Positions 19,489 to 29,341 of a DNA stretch of 64,000 nt are shown here, piece by piece. Below the pieces are notes generated by a model. It was not told the origin of the DNA. It worked only from the letters and a program-made list of their open reading frames with translations, and ran no database searches. Origin of the DNA: Gemmatimonas sp. (GTDB lineage Bacteria > Gemmatimonadota > Gemmatimonadetes > Longimicrobiales > Longimicrobiaceae); the NCBI GenBank assembly GCA_009380025.1, contig WHSP01000003.1, positions 30,644 through 94,643 of the forward strand, in the 5' to 3' direction. A program made the translations under genes and the position numbers. Within the stretch, counting starts at the first letter, position 1. Each line of letters begins with the position of its first letter.

Positions 19489-20993
19489 AACAACGGACCA
19501 AGACCCAGCGGGATCTGAGCGCCGAGATGGACTTCGGGATCGAGCGGTCGGTCGTCGGGATTGACATAGACCATGAGATCGACGATTCCGAGGCGAAGGC
19601 CAGCACCGAGGTTTTGTGCGATGCGGGGCATCCTCGTGCCGGTCCGCCAGGCCATGCCGGCGGCATGAAGCAGGCGGATCGACGGGGAGCCAAAGATCGG
19701 CAGCCGAACGGCGGGGACCGGAACTAGATAGTTCGATTCGACGAACAGGACGTGGTCTCCCCGGTACTCGGCAACTTCGTGTGCCGGCAGTGTTCCAGGC
19801 CCGCCGACGAAGCTCCAGCGCTGCAACGGCACCTCGCGACTCCCAATGGGAAGGAGGACGTAGGCAGCGACCTGGATCTGATGCTGATACAGAGCTACCA
19901 TGCTCCAGGTACCCGATGCCGTGAGCTGTGCGAACTGGAAGTCGCCGGGGTTCGGCGGGGCGAATTCGACGCCGACGCGACCGGCAAAGCTGGAGGTCTG
20001 ACCCTGCCACCCGGCGTTGAAGCCACCGACCAGGGAGGCGAGAACGCCCTCATCGATCGGGGGATTGAATCGCCAACCGTCGTCGCCTCCGAAGAGCGTC
20101 CAGGGGTCACCGGCGGCCAGGCTTCGATCGCGGGAAGCTCTCGCGGTGACGAATGGCGTGACGAACCCTTCTCCCGGGATCAGAGGCGGAGGAGGAGTCC
20201 GCGCGAGAGTGAGGGAGACCTCCGCCGATCGGAAGTAGTCGCGAACATCGGAGCGGACCAGGATCGCGGCCAACGAGTTCTCGAGATCGCCTCGGATCCA
20301 ATCATCGGTAGTGTACGTGGATCGCTGTGCCTGAGCGGTGACGAGGAGGCGCGAAAATGGTCGAAGGGTGAGCCGAAGTCCCCCGTCGACCGTGTTGGGC
20401 TCGACGTTGTAGGCAATGGTTCCGCGAAGGGCGAATGCGGCCGTATCCCCTGAAGACGCCAGTTCGGCGGACCATCGCAAGGACAGGCCATCGACGCGGT
20501 TGTACGTTGGCATCCCGAAGCCGAAGACGTTCGGGAGGCGGAAGACGGTTCGGGCAGGAGGAGGGCCGACGAGGGAAATGGTGCGTGAGGATCCGCTCGC
20601 TGCGATCTCGGTCTCGATGCCCGACTCCAGAGGGACGATGTCGCCGACCTCGGCCATGCCCGAGGGGAAGATCTCCGAGTTCAGGCTAGCGATCGGGCCC
20701 GGCACCGAGGCGCCCGGTCGAATGAACAGCTCGCCTCGTACGACGGCAACCGTACCCTCGACTCGCCCTGCGATGGTCACCCGTGAGCCCAGCACGAGCA
20801 GATCAGAATCGATCTCCGCGCCGGCCGGAATTACGGTGTCGCGATCGACCAGGTGGTAGCTTCCGCGATCCAGAATGGAATCCAGGATGACGGCCGCGGC
20901 GTCGCCGGTGGCACCTTCGGTGACGATCTGAGCGGCCGCGGGGGTGGCGGCGACCTGCGCCAGGAGCAGAAGGATGGGGAGGTGCCGCACCAC
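19485..20993 (-). CDS. Secreted bactofilin-like plus outer-membrane beta-barrel protein
   Basis: A 502-residue protein with a signal peptide (LPILLLLAQVAATPAAA). Residues ~35-120 form short beta-helical repeats of the bactofilin type (AEIDSDLLVLGSRVTIAGRVEGTVAVVRGELFIRPGA, broken here by turns). The rest, with alternating aromatic strands and an ending in HLGAQIPLGLGPLF, looks like an outer-membrane beta-barrel of the surface-antigen/BamA type. A terminal Phe is usual for barrels. I do not recognise a named family for the whole. The start is GTG 20993 or 20990, one to four bases from the previous stop, coupling it to the amidotransferase gene. Confidence 0.65.
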   Translation of the reverse strand: MVRHLPILLLLAQVAATPAAAQIVTEGATGDAAAVILDSILDRGSYHLVDRDTVIPAGAEIDSDLLVLGSRVTIAGRVEGTVAVVRGELFIRPGASVPGPIASLNSEIFPSGMAEVGDIVPLESGIETEIAASGSSRTISLVGPPPARTVFRLPNVFGFGMPTYNRVDGLSLRWSAELASSGDTAAFALRGTIAYNVEPNTVDGGLRLTLRPFSRLLVTAQAQRSTYTTDDWIRGDLENSLAAILVRSDVRDYFRSAEVSLTLARTPPPPLIPGEGFVTPFVTARASRDRSLAAGDPWTLFGGDDGWRFNPPIDEGVLASLVGGFNAGWQGQTSSFAGRVGVEFAPPNPGDFQFAQLTASGTWSMVALYQHQIQVAAYVLLPIGSREVPLQRWSFVGGPGTLPAHEVAEYRGDHVLFVESNYLVPVPAVRLPIFGSPSIRLLHAAGMAWRTGTRMPRIAQNLGAGLRLGIVDLMVYVNPDDRPLDPEVHLGAQIPLGLGPLF

Positions 20994-20994
20994 C

Positions 20995-21573
20995 TCAGAC
21001 CGAGTCGAGGAAGTTGCGCAGGAGATCGAGACCGTGCTCGCTCGCGATGGATTCCGGATGAAACTGAACGCCCCAGACCGGGTGGCTACGATGCCGAACG
21101 GCCTGGATCTCGGTTTCGTGTCCAGGCTCGTCGGTATGGGCCACGACCTCGAGCTCGTCTGGCAGGGTGTCCGGGTCGATGACCAGCGAATGGTATCTTG
21201 CGACCGTGAACGGAGACGGAAGGTCCTCAAAGATTCCTTCTCCGTTGTGGCGTATGGGTGAGGTTTTCCCATGCATCAGGCGCTTGGCCCGAATGACCGC
21301 GCCGCCGTATGCCGTTCCGATCGCCTGATGGCCGAGGCAGACGCCGAGAATTGGAACGTCCGAACCGAGCTCCTGGATCACGGCGACCGACACCCCTGCT
21401 TCCGCGGGTGTGCACGGGCCCGGGGAAATGACGATCGCCTCGGGCGCGAGGGCCCGAATCTCCTCGGTCGAAACCTGGTCGTTCCGATGCACCTCGATGC
21501 GCGCGCCGAGCTCACCGAGGTACTGCACCAGGTTGAAGGTGAAGCTGTCGTAGTTGTCGATGACCAGAATCAT
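20995..21573 (-). CDS. Anthranilate/aminodeoxychorismate synthase glutamine amidotransferase
   Basis: A 192-residue class I amidotransferase that releases ammonia from glutamine for chorismate amination. It begins [18 protein letters not shown], holds the oxyanion motif [12 protein letters not shown], the catalytic Cys in [19 protein letters not shown], and the His-Glu pair in VQFHPESI. Sequence alone does not separate TrpG from PabA, and no partner subunit is in the window, so it may serve both pathways. ATG 21573 gives the family N-terminus. Confidence 0.9.
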   Translation of the reverse strand: MILVIDNYDSFTFNLVQYLGELGARIEVHRNDQVSTEEIRALAPEAIVISPGPCTPAEAGVSVAVIQELGSDVPILGVCLGHQAIGTAYGGAVIRAKRLMHGKTSPIRHNGEGIFEDLPSPFTVARYHSLVIDPDTLPDELEVVAHTDEPGHETEIQAVRHRSHPVWGVQFHPESIASEHGLDLLRNFLDSV

Positions 21574-21601
21574 TGGCACTGCGCCCGAAGGCTGGGGTGA
21601 T

Positions 21602-22537
21602 TCAGTCGGCCCGGGGATGAAACGATCGGTGCACCTCCGCGAGGTAACGCCGGTCGACATGGGTATAGATCTGCGTCGTGGAGATATCGGCGTGTCCGAG
21701 CATCTCCTGAACGGCGATCAGGTCCGCACCCCCCTCGAGCAGGTGCGTGGCGAACGAATGCCGGAGCGTGTGCGGGGATACTCGCCGATCGATCCCGACC
21801 GCATCGACGTGTCCGCGAAGAATCTTCCATACACCCATGCGTGTGAGCGGCGTACCGCGTGCGTTGAGGAAGACGTGTCCCTCTCCCCTGCCCCGCTCGA
21901 GCCTGGGTCGAGTCTCGCGGATGTACAGCGAAAGAGCGCCGATTGCCCGGCGCCCGATTGGAACGATCCGCTCCTTCCCCCCCTTTCCCCTGACACGTGC
22001 GAGCTCTTCCCCGAGTGACAGATCGTGGATCTTGAGTCGCAAGACCTCCGATACGCGTACCCCGCTGGCATACATGAACTCGAGGAGAGCCCGGTCCCGC
22101 CACGCGAGGGGGTGGGAAAGGTCGGGCGCCTCGAGCAACCTTTCGACCTCGGCGATGCTAAGCACTTCCGGAAGAGTCTGCCACCCTCGAGGGGTCTGGA
22201 TCCTCTCGCTCGGATCGGCCGAAACGAGGCCTTCGGCCAGGAGGAACCCGAAGTAGGTGCGGACTGCGGAAACGTTCCGCGCAATGGAGCTCGGCGCCAG
22301 ACCCAGGTCTTTCAACCGGAGGACGAACGGGCGCAGATCAGTGATCGAGACACTCTCCGGTCCTTCGCATCCTCGGGTTCGAAGAAAGATCGCTGCCCGT
22401 GCGACATCGTGATCATAGGCTTCGAGAGTTCGTTCCGACACGCCACGCTCGAAGCGCAGGTGATCGAGAAATCGATGGAGCTGAAAATCCCTCCGCAGCT
22501 GGTCGAGGCCGGCGAGTTGGGGGGATGGGCTCGTCAT
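21602..22537 (-). CDS. Xer-type tyrosine recombinase
   Basis: A 311-residue tyrosine recombinase of XerC/XerD size. An N-terminal SAM-like domain ([22 protein letters not shown]) precedes the catalytic domain with Arg in [13 protein letters not shown], Lys in [11 protein letters not shown], His-x-x-Arg in [20 protein letters not shown], His in [15 protein letters not shown] and nucleophile Tyr in the same segment. The ending fits XerD, which resolves chromosome dimers at dif with FtsK. Neighbours are housekeeping genes, so this is not a phage integrase. ATG 22537 overlaps the dedA stop (ATGA). Confidence 0.92.
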   Translation of the reverse strand: MTSPSPQLAGLDQLRRDFQLHRFLDHLRFERGVSERTLEAYDHDVARAAIFLRTRGCEGPESVSITDLRPFVLRLKDLGLAPSSIARNVSAVRTYFGFLLAEGLVSADPSERIQTPRGWQTLPEVLSIAEVERLLEAPDLSHPLAWRDRALLEFMYASGVRVSEVLRLKIHDLSLGEELARVRGKGGKERIVPIGRRAIGALSLYIRETRPRLERGRGEGHVFLNARGTPLTRMGVWKILRGHVDAVGIDRRVSPHTLRHSFATHLLEGGADLIAVQEMLGHADISTTQIYTHVDRRYLAEVHRSFHPRAD

Positions 22538-23166
22538 GCGCCTCCCGTACCCTCTTTTTGAGCTCGGGTTCGCCACCAGAGCCACGCGAGCGCCGCCACG
22601 AGTACGGCGGCCACAATCGACAGGTAGCCGCCGAGCTGGCTGAAGAAGGAGAGGATGGCGCGCCAGTTGGCGCCAGCCGCCGCGCCTAGATACACCAGCA
22701 GACCGTACCAGGCTGCGGAGGCAAGAGCAACGGGAAGGGCAGTGCCCCAGAAGCCAAGACGGGAGACGCCAGCAAATGCCGGCACGACCGGTCGGAAAAC
22801 GGGGAGGAAGCGACTGAAGAAGATGATGGGGAAGCCGTAGCGCGCATACGCGCGGGCCAGGGCATGGATCTGACGAGGATCGAGCAACGCCCTTCCAAGC
22901 CTCCCCTCGAAGAAACGCGGTCCGTAGTGGAGACCGACCCAGTAGATCGCTAGCGCACTCCCCACATTCCCGAGCCAGACGACGAGGAAGAGGCCACTGG
23001 CATCGGCCGGTCCCGCCCCGGCCACGACGCCCCCGACCAATACCATCACGTCGGCCGGAACCGGGGGGAAAACGTTCTCCACGGCCGCGGCCAGGCCAAG
23101 TGTCAGATACAGGAGCCACTCGGGGATTCCGAGCAGCCAGGCCATCAGATCACCGGCCAGTTTCAC
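22534..23166 (-). CDS. DedA/VTT-domain membrane protein
   Basis: A 210-residue inner-membrane protein of the DedA family. ENVFPPVPADVMVLVGG near the N-terminus and RFLPVFRPVVPAFAGVSRLGFWG in the middle hold the conserved prolines, the Arg, and the re-entrant loops of the family; a final helix ends in a basic tail. DedA proteins are now linked to undecaprenyl-phosphate or phospholipid translocation. It starts at GTG 23166 and is coupled to the downstream recombinase gene. Confidence 0.88.
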   Translation of the reverse strand: MKLAGDLMAWLLGIPEWLLYLTLGLAAAVENVFPPVPADVMVLVGGVVAGAGPADASGLFLVVWLGNVGSALAIYWVGLHYGPRFFEGRLGRALLDPRQIHALARAYARYGFPIIFFSRFLPVFRPVVPAFAGVSRLGFWGTALPVALASAAWYGLLVYLGAAAGANWRAILSFFSQLGGYLSIVAAVLVAALAWLWWRTRAQKEGTGGA

Positions 23167-23215
23167 AGCGCCTCGTGGTAAGGGAGGACCCGGCGGTCTG
23201 GATGGTGTAGGCCCG

Positions 23216-23737
23216 TCAGAGCTCGGGCAGGGCCGGCGAATGCCGGGCGTGGACTGGATCCTGATCTTCGACCCGGTCGATCAGGACGACCGCATGAACT
23301 GCGATGCCTTCCTCGCGACCGATCCATCCCATTCCCTCGTTCGACTTGCCCTTGATGGAAACGTGCGTGGGGGCGATGCCGATCACCTCGGCGAGGCGCC
23401 CGCGCATCGCATCTACATGCGGGCCGATCCGGGGCTGCTCGGCCACCACCGTCGCATCGACGTTGACGACCTGGTAGTTCTCGCTCTCGAGCAGGCGCAC
23501 GACGCGGGCCAACAACGACAGCGAGTCCGCACCTTTCCACTCCACGTCGGTCGGCGGGAAATGCGTGCCGATGTCGCCCAGGCCGGCCGCACCCAGGAGA
23601 GCATCCGTCACCGCATGCGTCAACGCATCCGCATCGGAATGACCCGACAATCCCCGCCCGGGGATTTCCACACCACCCAGGATAAGACGCCGGCCGTCCT
23701 CAAAGCGGTGTGAGTCGTAGCCGTAGCCGATGCGCAT
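23216..23737 (-). CDS. ispF: 2-C-methyl-D-erythritol 2,4-cyclodiphosphate synthase
   Basis: A 173-residue enzyme of the MEP isoprenoid pathway. It begins MRIGYGYDSHRFEDGRRLILGGV, where the DxH pair binds the metal, and continues with GLSGHSDADALTHAVTDALLGAAGLGDIGTHFPPTD and IKGKSNEGMGWIGREEGIAVHAV, all standard IspF. It is slightly longer than usual (155-160) owing to a C-terminal tail. ATG 23737 is preferred although no ribosome site precedes it; ATG 23800 would add 21 residues without family match. IspD is not adjacent. Confidence 0.94.
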   Translation of the reverse strand: MRIGYGYDSHRFEDGRRLILGGVEIPGRGLSGHSDADALTHAVTDALLGAAGLGDIGTHFPPTDVEWKGADSLSLLARVVRLLESENYQVVNVDATVVAEQPRIGPHVDAMRGRLAEVIGIAPTHVSIKGKSNEGMGWIGREEGIAVHAVVLIDRVEDQDPVHARHSPALPEL

Positions 23738-23889
23738 GCTCGGAATCGGGAAAGGAGTATCTGGAAAGCGTTCGGCAGGCGGTCGACCAGGAGTCGCCAT
23801 CCTGGGTCGGTAGGATTGCCAAAAGCCCCAAAGCCAGTACGACTGGGCTTATCCAGGCAAGGTCCTTATCGTTCGGGCATCGGGTCCTG

Positions 23890-25143
23890 CTATGGAACCT
23901 CGACCCAGCGCCGAATCGCTAACGAAACGTTGTGCCCACCGAAGCCGAAGCTGTTCGACAACGCCAGATCGACCTGGCGCTCCACCGCACCCTCGGTGGC
24001 ATAGTCGAGGTCGCAATCGGGATCCGGCTCTGAATAGTTGATCGTTGGGGGGATAATCCCATGTCGGCAAACGAGGGTGGTGATCACCGCCTCGACTCCA
24101 CCCGCCGCACCCAGGGTATGGCCGGTCATCGACTTGGTCGAGCCGACGATCAGACTTCGGGCGTGCTCGCCAAAAGCTGTCTTGATCGCCGCAGTCTCAT
24201 TCACGTCGTTCGCGGGGGTGGACGTTCCGTGGGCGTTGATATAGCGCACGTCCTCGGGCTTCGCATCGGCACTGCGAAGGGCCGCTTGCATCGCTCGAAC
24301 GGCGCCTTCGCCACCGGTCGCCGGCGCCGTGATATGGTACGCGTCGGCCGTTTGTCCGAACCCGACGAGCTCCGCGATGACCGTCGCCCCCCGGCTTCTG
24401 GCATGCCCCAGCTCTTCCAGGACGAGCACCCCTGCCCCCTCGCCCATTACGAATCCGTCGCGGGTCGCATCGAACGGTCGACTCGCTGTCGCGGGGGAGT
24501 CGTTGCGCTCCGACAGCGCCTTCATCGCTGCGAACCCGGAGATCGTCATCGGAGTCACCGTTGCCTCGGTTCCGCCTGAGATCATCACGTCGGCCTCACC
24601 CATCTGGATCGAACGATAGGCGGATCCGATGGCGTGAGCGCCCGAGGCACAGGCAGACACCGTCGCGTAGTTGGGTCCCTTGGCTTCGTAGCGAATCGAG
24701 ATCAACCCCGTCGCGATGTCGGCGATGAACATCGGCACGAAGAAGGGAGAAACCCGACTCGGGCCCTTAGCCAAGAACCGACTGTGCTGCTCCTCGAAGG
24801 TGGCGATGCCGCCGATCCCACTGCCGACGATCACGCCGAACCTTTCCGGTTCCAGTGACGACCGATCCTCCTCGAGTCCGGCCTCGTGCATCGCCTGGAC
24901 CGCGGCGGCGATGCCCAGCTGCGCATATCGATCGGTACGCTTGACCTCCTTCCGCTCGATATACTCCCCCGGCTCGAAGCCCTTTACTTCGCCGGCGAAC
25001 CGGACCGGGTATCCCGTGGGGTCGAACTGCTGGATCGTGTCGACTCCACTACAGCCTTCGAGGAGGGCCGACCACGACGAGCGGACATCCGTCCCCACAG
25101 CCGTCAACAGGCCCGTTCCGGTGATTACGACTCGCCGATTCAT
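23890..25143 (-). CDS. fabF: 3-oxoacyl-ACP synthase II
   Basis: A 417-residue elongating beta-ketoacyl-ACP synthase. The Cys nucleophile is in VSACASGAHAIG, and the two His of the Cys-His-His triad are in INAHGTSTPANDVNE and KSMTGHTLGAAGGVEA. It ends in NSFGFGGHNVSLAIRRW, the usual FabF glycine-rich close. Length matches E. coli FabF (413). It is the last gene of the fab operon, 24 bases after acpP. Confidence 0.96.
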   Translation of the reverse strand: MNRRVVITGTGLLTAVGTDVRSSWSALLEGCSGVDTIQQFDPTGYPVRFAGEVKGFEPGEYIERKEVKRTDRYAQLGIAAAVQAMHEAGLEEDRSSLEPERFGVIVGSGIGGIATFEEQHSRFLAKGPSRVSPFFVPMFIADIATGLISIRYEAKGPNYATVSACASGAHAIGSAYRSIQMGEADVMISGGTEATVTPMTISGFAAMKALSERNDSPATASRPFDATRDGFVMGEGAGVLVLEELGHARSRGATVIAELVGFGQTADAYHITAPATGGEGAVRAMQAALRSADAKPEDVRYINAHGTSTPANDVNETAAIKTAFGEHARSLIVGSTKSMTGHTLGAAGGVEAVITTLVCRHGIIPPTINYSEPDPDCDLDYATEGAVERQVDLALSNSFGFGGHNVSLAIRRWVEVP

Positions 25144-25167
25144 CTGACGCTCCTCCGTCAGCCGTCG

Positions 25168-25404
25168 TCAGCTCTGCTGCTGCTTGATATACTCGATGGC
25201 ATCGCCGACCGTCTGCATCTTCTCGGCGTCCTCGTCGGGTATCTCGATGCCGAACTCTTCCTCGAACGCCATCACCAGCTCCACCGTGTCGAGCGAATCC
25301 GCGCCCAGGTCCTCCACGAACGAGGCGTCCGGCGTAACTTTCTCGTCTTCGACGCCGAGTTCGGTGATGATGATGTCCTTGACTCTCGCCTCGATGTCCG
25401 CCAT
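25168..25404 (-). CDS. acpP: Acyl carrier protein
   Basis: A 78-residue acidic protein that carries growing acyl chains on phosphopantetheine. The attachment serine is in [21 protein letters not shown], a near-perfect ACP signature. ATG 25404 is preceded by AAAGGAGAG, the strongest ribosome site in this operon, in keeping with the high level of ACP needed. It lies between fabG and fabF, the classic order. Confidence 0.97.
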   Translation of the reverse strand: MADIEARVKDIIITELGVEDEKVTPDASFVEDLGADSLDTVELVMAFEEEFGIEIPDEDAEKMQTVGDAIEYIKQQQS

Positions 25405-25469
25405 CGCTGGCTCTCCTTTGGAAGTTCTGATAACAGGGGCGCGCCCCGGGCGCGCCGCGCGTGATACTA

Positions 25470-26204
25470 CTAGATGACCATGCCGCCGTCCACCACCAGC
25501 ACCTGCCCCGTGATGTACGACGCCGCCGGTCCGGCGAGGAACCGGACGACGCCGGCGATGTCCTCGGGCTGACCCAGGCGGCCGAGGGAGATCTGTTCGA
25601 GGAGGCCCTGACGGGCAGCCTCGGGAAGTTCGGCCGTCATGTCGGTCTCGATGTACCCGGGGGCAACCACGTTCACAAGGATTCCCCGTGATGCAAGCTC
25701 CCGCGCAACGGCCTTCGTCAGCCCCACCAGGCCGGCTTTCGACGCGGCGTAGTTCGCCTGGCCCTTGTTCCCCGTGAGTCCTACCACGCTGCTGATGTTG
25801 ATGATCCTCCCGGATCGCCGCTTCATCATGCCGCGGGACACTGCACGAATCGTGTTGAATGCGCCCCTGAGGTTGGTGTCGATGACCGCGTCCCAATCTT
25901 CGTCCTTCATCCGCATCAGGAGGTTGTCTCGTGTGAGACCGGCGTTGTTGACGAGGATATCAATGCCGCCCAGCTCCTCGCCGACTCTCTTGATCAACGG
26001 GTTGACCCGAGAGCTGTCTGCAACGTCCACGGCGTAACCGCGGTGACCATCGCCGGGCAGTGAGGTGGCGGCGGCTTGGGCACGACTCTCGTCCCGGGCC
26101 ACGATCGCCACCCGTGCACCTCCCTCCGCCAGCGCCCGAGAGATCTCCAGCCCGATTCCGCGGCTGCCGCCCGTCACCAGGGCGGCCTGATCCCTGAGCT
26201 CCAC
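25470..26204 (-). CDS. fabG: 3-oxoacyl-ACP reductase
   Basis: A 244-residue short-chain dehydrogenase using NADPH to reduce 3-oxoacyl-ACP. Cofactor motif TGGSRGIG near residue 12, the NNAG structural motif in [12 protein letters not shown], and the Ser-Tyr-Lys set in [23 protein letters not shown] are visible. It ends [16 protein letters not shown], as FabG does. GTG 26204 has a strong GGAGGTGGAG site and lies one base past the fabD stop. Confidence 0.95.
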   Translation of the reverse strand: MELRDQAALVTGGSRGIGLEISRALAEGGARVAIVARDESRAQAAATSLPGDGHRGYAVDVADSSRVNPLIKRVGEELGGIDILVNNAGLTRDNLLMRMKDEDWDAVIDTNLRGAFNTIRAVSRGMMKRRSGRIINISSVVGLTGNKGQANYAASKAGLVGLTKAVARELASRGILVNVVAPGYIETDMTAELPEAARQGLLEQISLGRLGQPEDIAGVVRFLAGPAASYITGQVLVVDGGMVI

Positions 26205-26205
26205 G

Positions 26206-27141
26206 CTACTCCACCTCCGCGATGTGCTTCTGCAGATCTCCGGCCGTGCCGAGAGCGATGCCGGTGGCTTCGCGATCGATCCTTCGCAGCAGGCCGGCCA
26301 AGACGTTCCCGGGGCCTATCTCGACGAACGTTTCGACGCCCGCAGCTCGCATCGTCCGTATCGAGTCGGCCCATCGGACCGGCGAAACGAGCTGACGTAG
26401 CAGCAGATCGCGAGCGGTCTCGGCATCGGACACCGGCTCCGCCGTCACATTGGAAATGATGGGGAAGGACGGGTCGCCGAATGGGAACTTGTCCAGCGTT
26501 TGGCGGAGACCGTCGAGGGCCGTTTCCATCAGCGGCGAATGGAAGGCACCGGAGACGTTGAGGGTGACCACCCGCCTCGCACCGGCAGAGCGAGCAAGCT
26601 CGGCGGCGCGCTCGACGGCCTTTACGTCTCCCGAAAGCACGAGCTGTCCCGGTGAATTCAAGTTCGCAGCGACGACGACGCCGTCGGCGTTCGAGGAGGC
26701 TTCACGACAGAGCACCTCGGCCCGCGAATCCTCCAGGCCGAGCACCGCGGCCATCGTACCCGGCCGAGCCAGGCCCGAGTCGTACATGAGCTCGCCCCGC
26801 CGCCGGACGATGCGTACCGCGTCGGGAAACGCCAGGGATCCGGCCGTAACGTAGACGCTGAACTCGCCGAGGGAGTGTCCGGCTCCCATGGCGACATCGA
26901 GGGTCCCGTTCTCGGCGAGTACCCGCCAAACGGCTACACTGTGAACGAGGATCGCGGGCTGCGCATTGACTGTGAGGGTCAACTCGCTCTCCGGACCTTC
27001 CCAACACAGGCGCGAGATTCCGATGCCCAAGGCCTCGTCCGCTTCATCGAACGTGTCGCGAGCGGCAGGAAACTGCTCCGCCAGATCACGACCCATGCCG
27101 ACGAATTGCGAACCCTGCCCCGGGCAGAGCAGTCCGATCAC
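26206..27141 (-). CDS. fabD: Malonyl-CoA:ACP transacylase
   Basis: A 311-residue transacylase that moves malonyl from CoA to ACP. The family start GLLCPGQGSQFVGMG, the nucleophile serine in GAGHSLGEFS, the Arg in MYDSG-adjacent RRRGELM, and the His in VSGAFHSPLM are present. Its GTG start overlaps the fabH stop (GTGA), so the two are translationally coupled. Confidence 0.95.
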   Translation of the reverse strand: MIGLLCPGQGSQFVGMGRDLAEQFPAARDTFDEADEALGIGISRLCWEGPESELTLTVNAQPAILVHSVAVWRVLAENGTLDVAMGAGHSLGEFSVYVTAGSLAFPDAVRIVRRRGELMYDSGLARPGTMAAVLGLEDSRAEVLCREASSNADGVVVAANLNSPGQLVLSGDVKAVERAAELARSAGARRVVTLNVSGAFHSPLMETALDGLRQTLDKFPFGDPSFPIISNVTAEPVSDAETARDLLLRQLVSPVRWADSIRTMRAAGVETFVEIGPGNVLAGLLRRIDREATGIALGTAGDLQKHIAEVE

Positions 27142-28133
27142 AGCCGAACCACGTTGGCGGCCCAGGTAAACCCCGCTCCAAAGGCAACCATCAGCACCAC
27201 CGAGCCCTGTCCCAGGACGCCGCTCTCGCGGGCCTCGTCCAGGGCGACGGGCACGGACGCCGAGCTCATGTTGCCATAGCGATCCACGTTGACGATCACC
27301 TTCTCCATCGGGATGCCCGCGTACTTCGCCGTGGCGTCGATGATCCTCATGTTCGCCTGGTGCGGAATCATGAAGTCGATGTCCTCCGACGTCATCGCGG
27401 CACGCCGCAACGCCTCGTCCGCCGCTTCACACATCGACCGGACAGCCGACCTGAACACCTCGGGACCCGCCATCTTCACGAGGTGCGAACGTTCTTCCAG
27501 AACCGCGACATCCATCGGGATTCGTGCGCCTCCCGCCGGCCGGTAGAGCAGCTCGGCCAACGTTCCATCCGACTTCATGAAGGAAGAGAGGATGCCGCCC
27601 TCACCGGGATCGCTCCGTCGAACCACCGCGGCCCCGGCGCCGTCCCCGAAGAGCACGGACGTCCTACGGTCTCCCCAGTCGACGATTGAGCTCATCTTCT
27701 CGGTGCAGATCACTAGCACCGTCTCCGCCTGTTCCGCCACGATGTGGGCCTGCGCCAGGGAAAGCCCGTACAGGAAGCCGGAGCAAGCACTGGCGAAATC
27801 GTACGCTGCCGCGTTCCGGGTTCCGAGGATCGCCTGGATGTCACACGCCGTCGAAGGCAGGAGCCGATCGGGCGTGGCGGTTGAGACCAGGACCAGATCG
27901 ATCTCGTCCCCGCTGACGTTCGCCTCGCACATCGCTCGCTTCGCCGCTTCCGCTCCCATATCCGCGGCACTGACGTCCTCCGGAGCCAGCCTCCGCTCCC
28001 GGATCCCCGTTCGCGTGCGAATCCACTCATCGGAGGTTTCGACGATCGTCTCCATCTCCGCGTTCGTGACCACACGATCCGGGAGGTGTCGCCCGGTGCC
28101 CGCGATCCGTCCGCCCCTTTCAGCTACCCTCAT
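27138..28133 (-). CDS. fabH: 3-oxoacyl-ACP synthase III
   Basis: A 331-residue initiating ketoacyl synthase that condenses acetyl-CoA (or another primer) with malonyl-ACP. The Cys is in DFASACSGFLYGL, the His in MIPHQANMRII, and the Asn in VNVDRYGNMSSASVP. The N-terminal ETSDEWIRTRTGI is the CoA-binding strip. ATG 28133 overlaps the plsX stop (ATGA); the frame open further upstream lies within plsX. Confidence 0.96.
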   Translation of the reverse strand: MRVAERGGRIAGTGRHLPDRVVTNAEMETIVETSDEWIRTRTGIRERRLAPEDVSAADMGAEAAKRAMCEANVSGDEIDLVLVSTATPDRLLPSTACDIQAILGTRNAAAYDFASACSGFLYGLSLAQAHIVAEQAETVLVICTEKMSSIVDWGDRRTSVLFGDGAGAAVVRRSDPGEGGILSSFMKSDGTLAELLYRPAGGARIPMDVAVLEERSHLVKMAGPEVFRSAVRSMCEAADEALRRAAMTSEDIDFMIPHQANMRIIDATAKYAGIPMEKVIVNVDRYGNMSSASVPVALDEARESGVLGQGSVVLMVAFGAGFTWAANVVRL

Positions 28134-29125
28134 GTGGCTCCTTGGGCGCCGTGCAGCTTGCCAATCCGATTCTGCATATGCGTCGTCATGTCCCGCTCGA
28201 TCGCCTGTGCCGCCACCCGAATCGCGTTGGTGACTGCCTTCGGCGGCGATCCGCCGTGGCAGATAATCACCACCCCGTTCACCCCCAGCAGCGGCGCTCC
28301 CCCGTACTCGGTGTAGTCCAGGATGCGGAAGATTCGGCTCAGATCCAGCTCTACTTCGGCCTCCTCCACTTCCTTGCGGAGCAGATCCAGGATGAACCCC
28401 GTAACGGACTCGTAGAACTTCAGCAACACATTGCCAGCGAACCCGTCGGAGACCAGAACATCGCACTTGTGGTCGATGATGTCACGACCTTCGATGTTGC
28501 CGACAAAGTTCAGCGTTGACTCCCTGAGCAACTGATAGGTCAGCAGGGTCTGTTCGTCCCCCTTCTCGGGCTCCTCCCCGATGTTGAGCAGCCCGATGCG
28601 GGGACGCTCGATTCCCATCAGATCCTGCGCATAGGTCGTCCCAAGATGTGCGAACTGGAGCCGCTGCTGCGGGCGCGTATCAATGTTCGCACCCGCGTCG
28701 ATGAGGAGGGTATGGCCACGGCTTGTCGGAAGGATAGCGCCGACCGGGGGGCGGTCCACTCCGGGCAATGGCCCCAGAATCACCAGCGAGCCGGCCATCA
28801 CCGCGCCCGTCGAGCCGGCGCTGATGAACGCGTCGACCTCTCGCCGCTTGTGCAGGTTCAGGCCCACCACAATCGACGAGTCCGGCTTCCGACGGATCGC
28901 CTGCGCCGGCGACTCCCCCATCTCGATCCGCTGGGGGGCGTGAACGACTTCGATTCGATCCCGCCCGATCCCCGGATAGCGGCCCAGCTCGGCGTCGATC
29001 CGCTCCCGATCCCCTACGACGACCAGCTGAAGGTCGTCTCCCATTGAACGGAGAGCCCCAATCGCGCCCTCCACCTCGATGGCGGGGGCGCGATCGGAGC
29101 CCATCGCATCCAGCGCGATCCGCAT
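28130..29125 (-). CDS. plsX: Phosphate acyltransferase PlsX
   Basis: A 331-residue enzyme that makes acyl-phosphate from acyl-ACP, feeding PlsY and phospholipid synthesis. It starts MRIALDAMGSDRAPAIEVEGA, and has AFISAGSTGAVMAGSLVILG, LIDAGANIDTRP and VSDGFAGNVLLKFYE, all family signatures. It ends GGSPPKAVTNAIRVAAQAI. The plsX-fabH-fabD-fabG-acpP-fabF order is widely conserved. The start is 14 bases past the rpmF stop. Confidence 0.95.
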   Translation of the reverse strand: MRIALDAMGSDRAPAIEVEGAIGALRSMGDDLQLVVVGDRERIDAELGRYPGIGRDRIEVVHAPQRIEMGESPAQAIRRKPDSSIVVGLNLHKRREVDAFISAGSTGAVMAGSLVILGPLPGVDRPPVGAILPTSRGHTLLIDAGANIDTRPQQRLQFAHLGTTYAQDLMGIERPRIGLLNIGEEPEKGDEQTLLTYQLLRESTLNFVGNIEGRDIIDHKCDVLVSDGFAGNVLLKFYESVTGFILDLLRKEVEEAEVELDLSRIFRILDYTEYGGAPLLGVNGVVIICHGGSPPKAVTNAIRVAAQAIERDMTTHMQNRIGKLHGAQGAT

Positions 29126-29139
29126 GGCAGCGGGCGCGC

Positions 29140-29322
29140 TTAGATCTCTTCGACTTCGAGCCTCTGCACGCCGCGGTAGTACCCGCACGTCGCACAGACA
29201 CGATGAGGCACGTGAGGGTCGCCACAACGCGGGCAGTTGGTGATCGCCGGCATCTGCGCCTTCACGTGCGTGCGGCGCTTTCGCTGCCGCTGCTTCGATT
29301 GGCGCCTCTTCGGAACGGCCAT
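29140..29322 (-). CDS. rpmF: 50S ribosomal protein L32
   Basis: A 60-residue ribosomal protein starting MAVPKRRQSKQRQRKRRTH, with a zinc ribbon of two pairs of cysteines (CPRCGDPHVPHRVCATCGYY). This is the C+ form of L32, which needs zinc; C- paralogues used under zinc limitation lack these cysteines. It lies between the DUF177 gene and plsX, a conserved arrangement. Confidence 0.95.
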   Translation of the reverse strand: MAVPKRRQSKQRQRKRRTHVKAQMPAITNCPRCGDPHVPHRVCATCGYYRGVQRLEVEEI

Positions 29323-29341
29323 GTATCCTCTTCGCTGGAGG

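Noticed and set aside
21602..22537. Tyrosine recombinase as a sign of a prophage or integron
   Set aside because: It has Xer length and motifs, overlaps the dedA gene and sits among housekeeping genes without attachment repeats.
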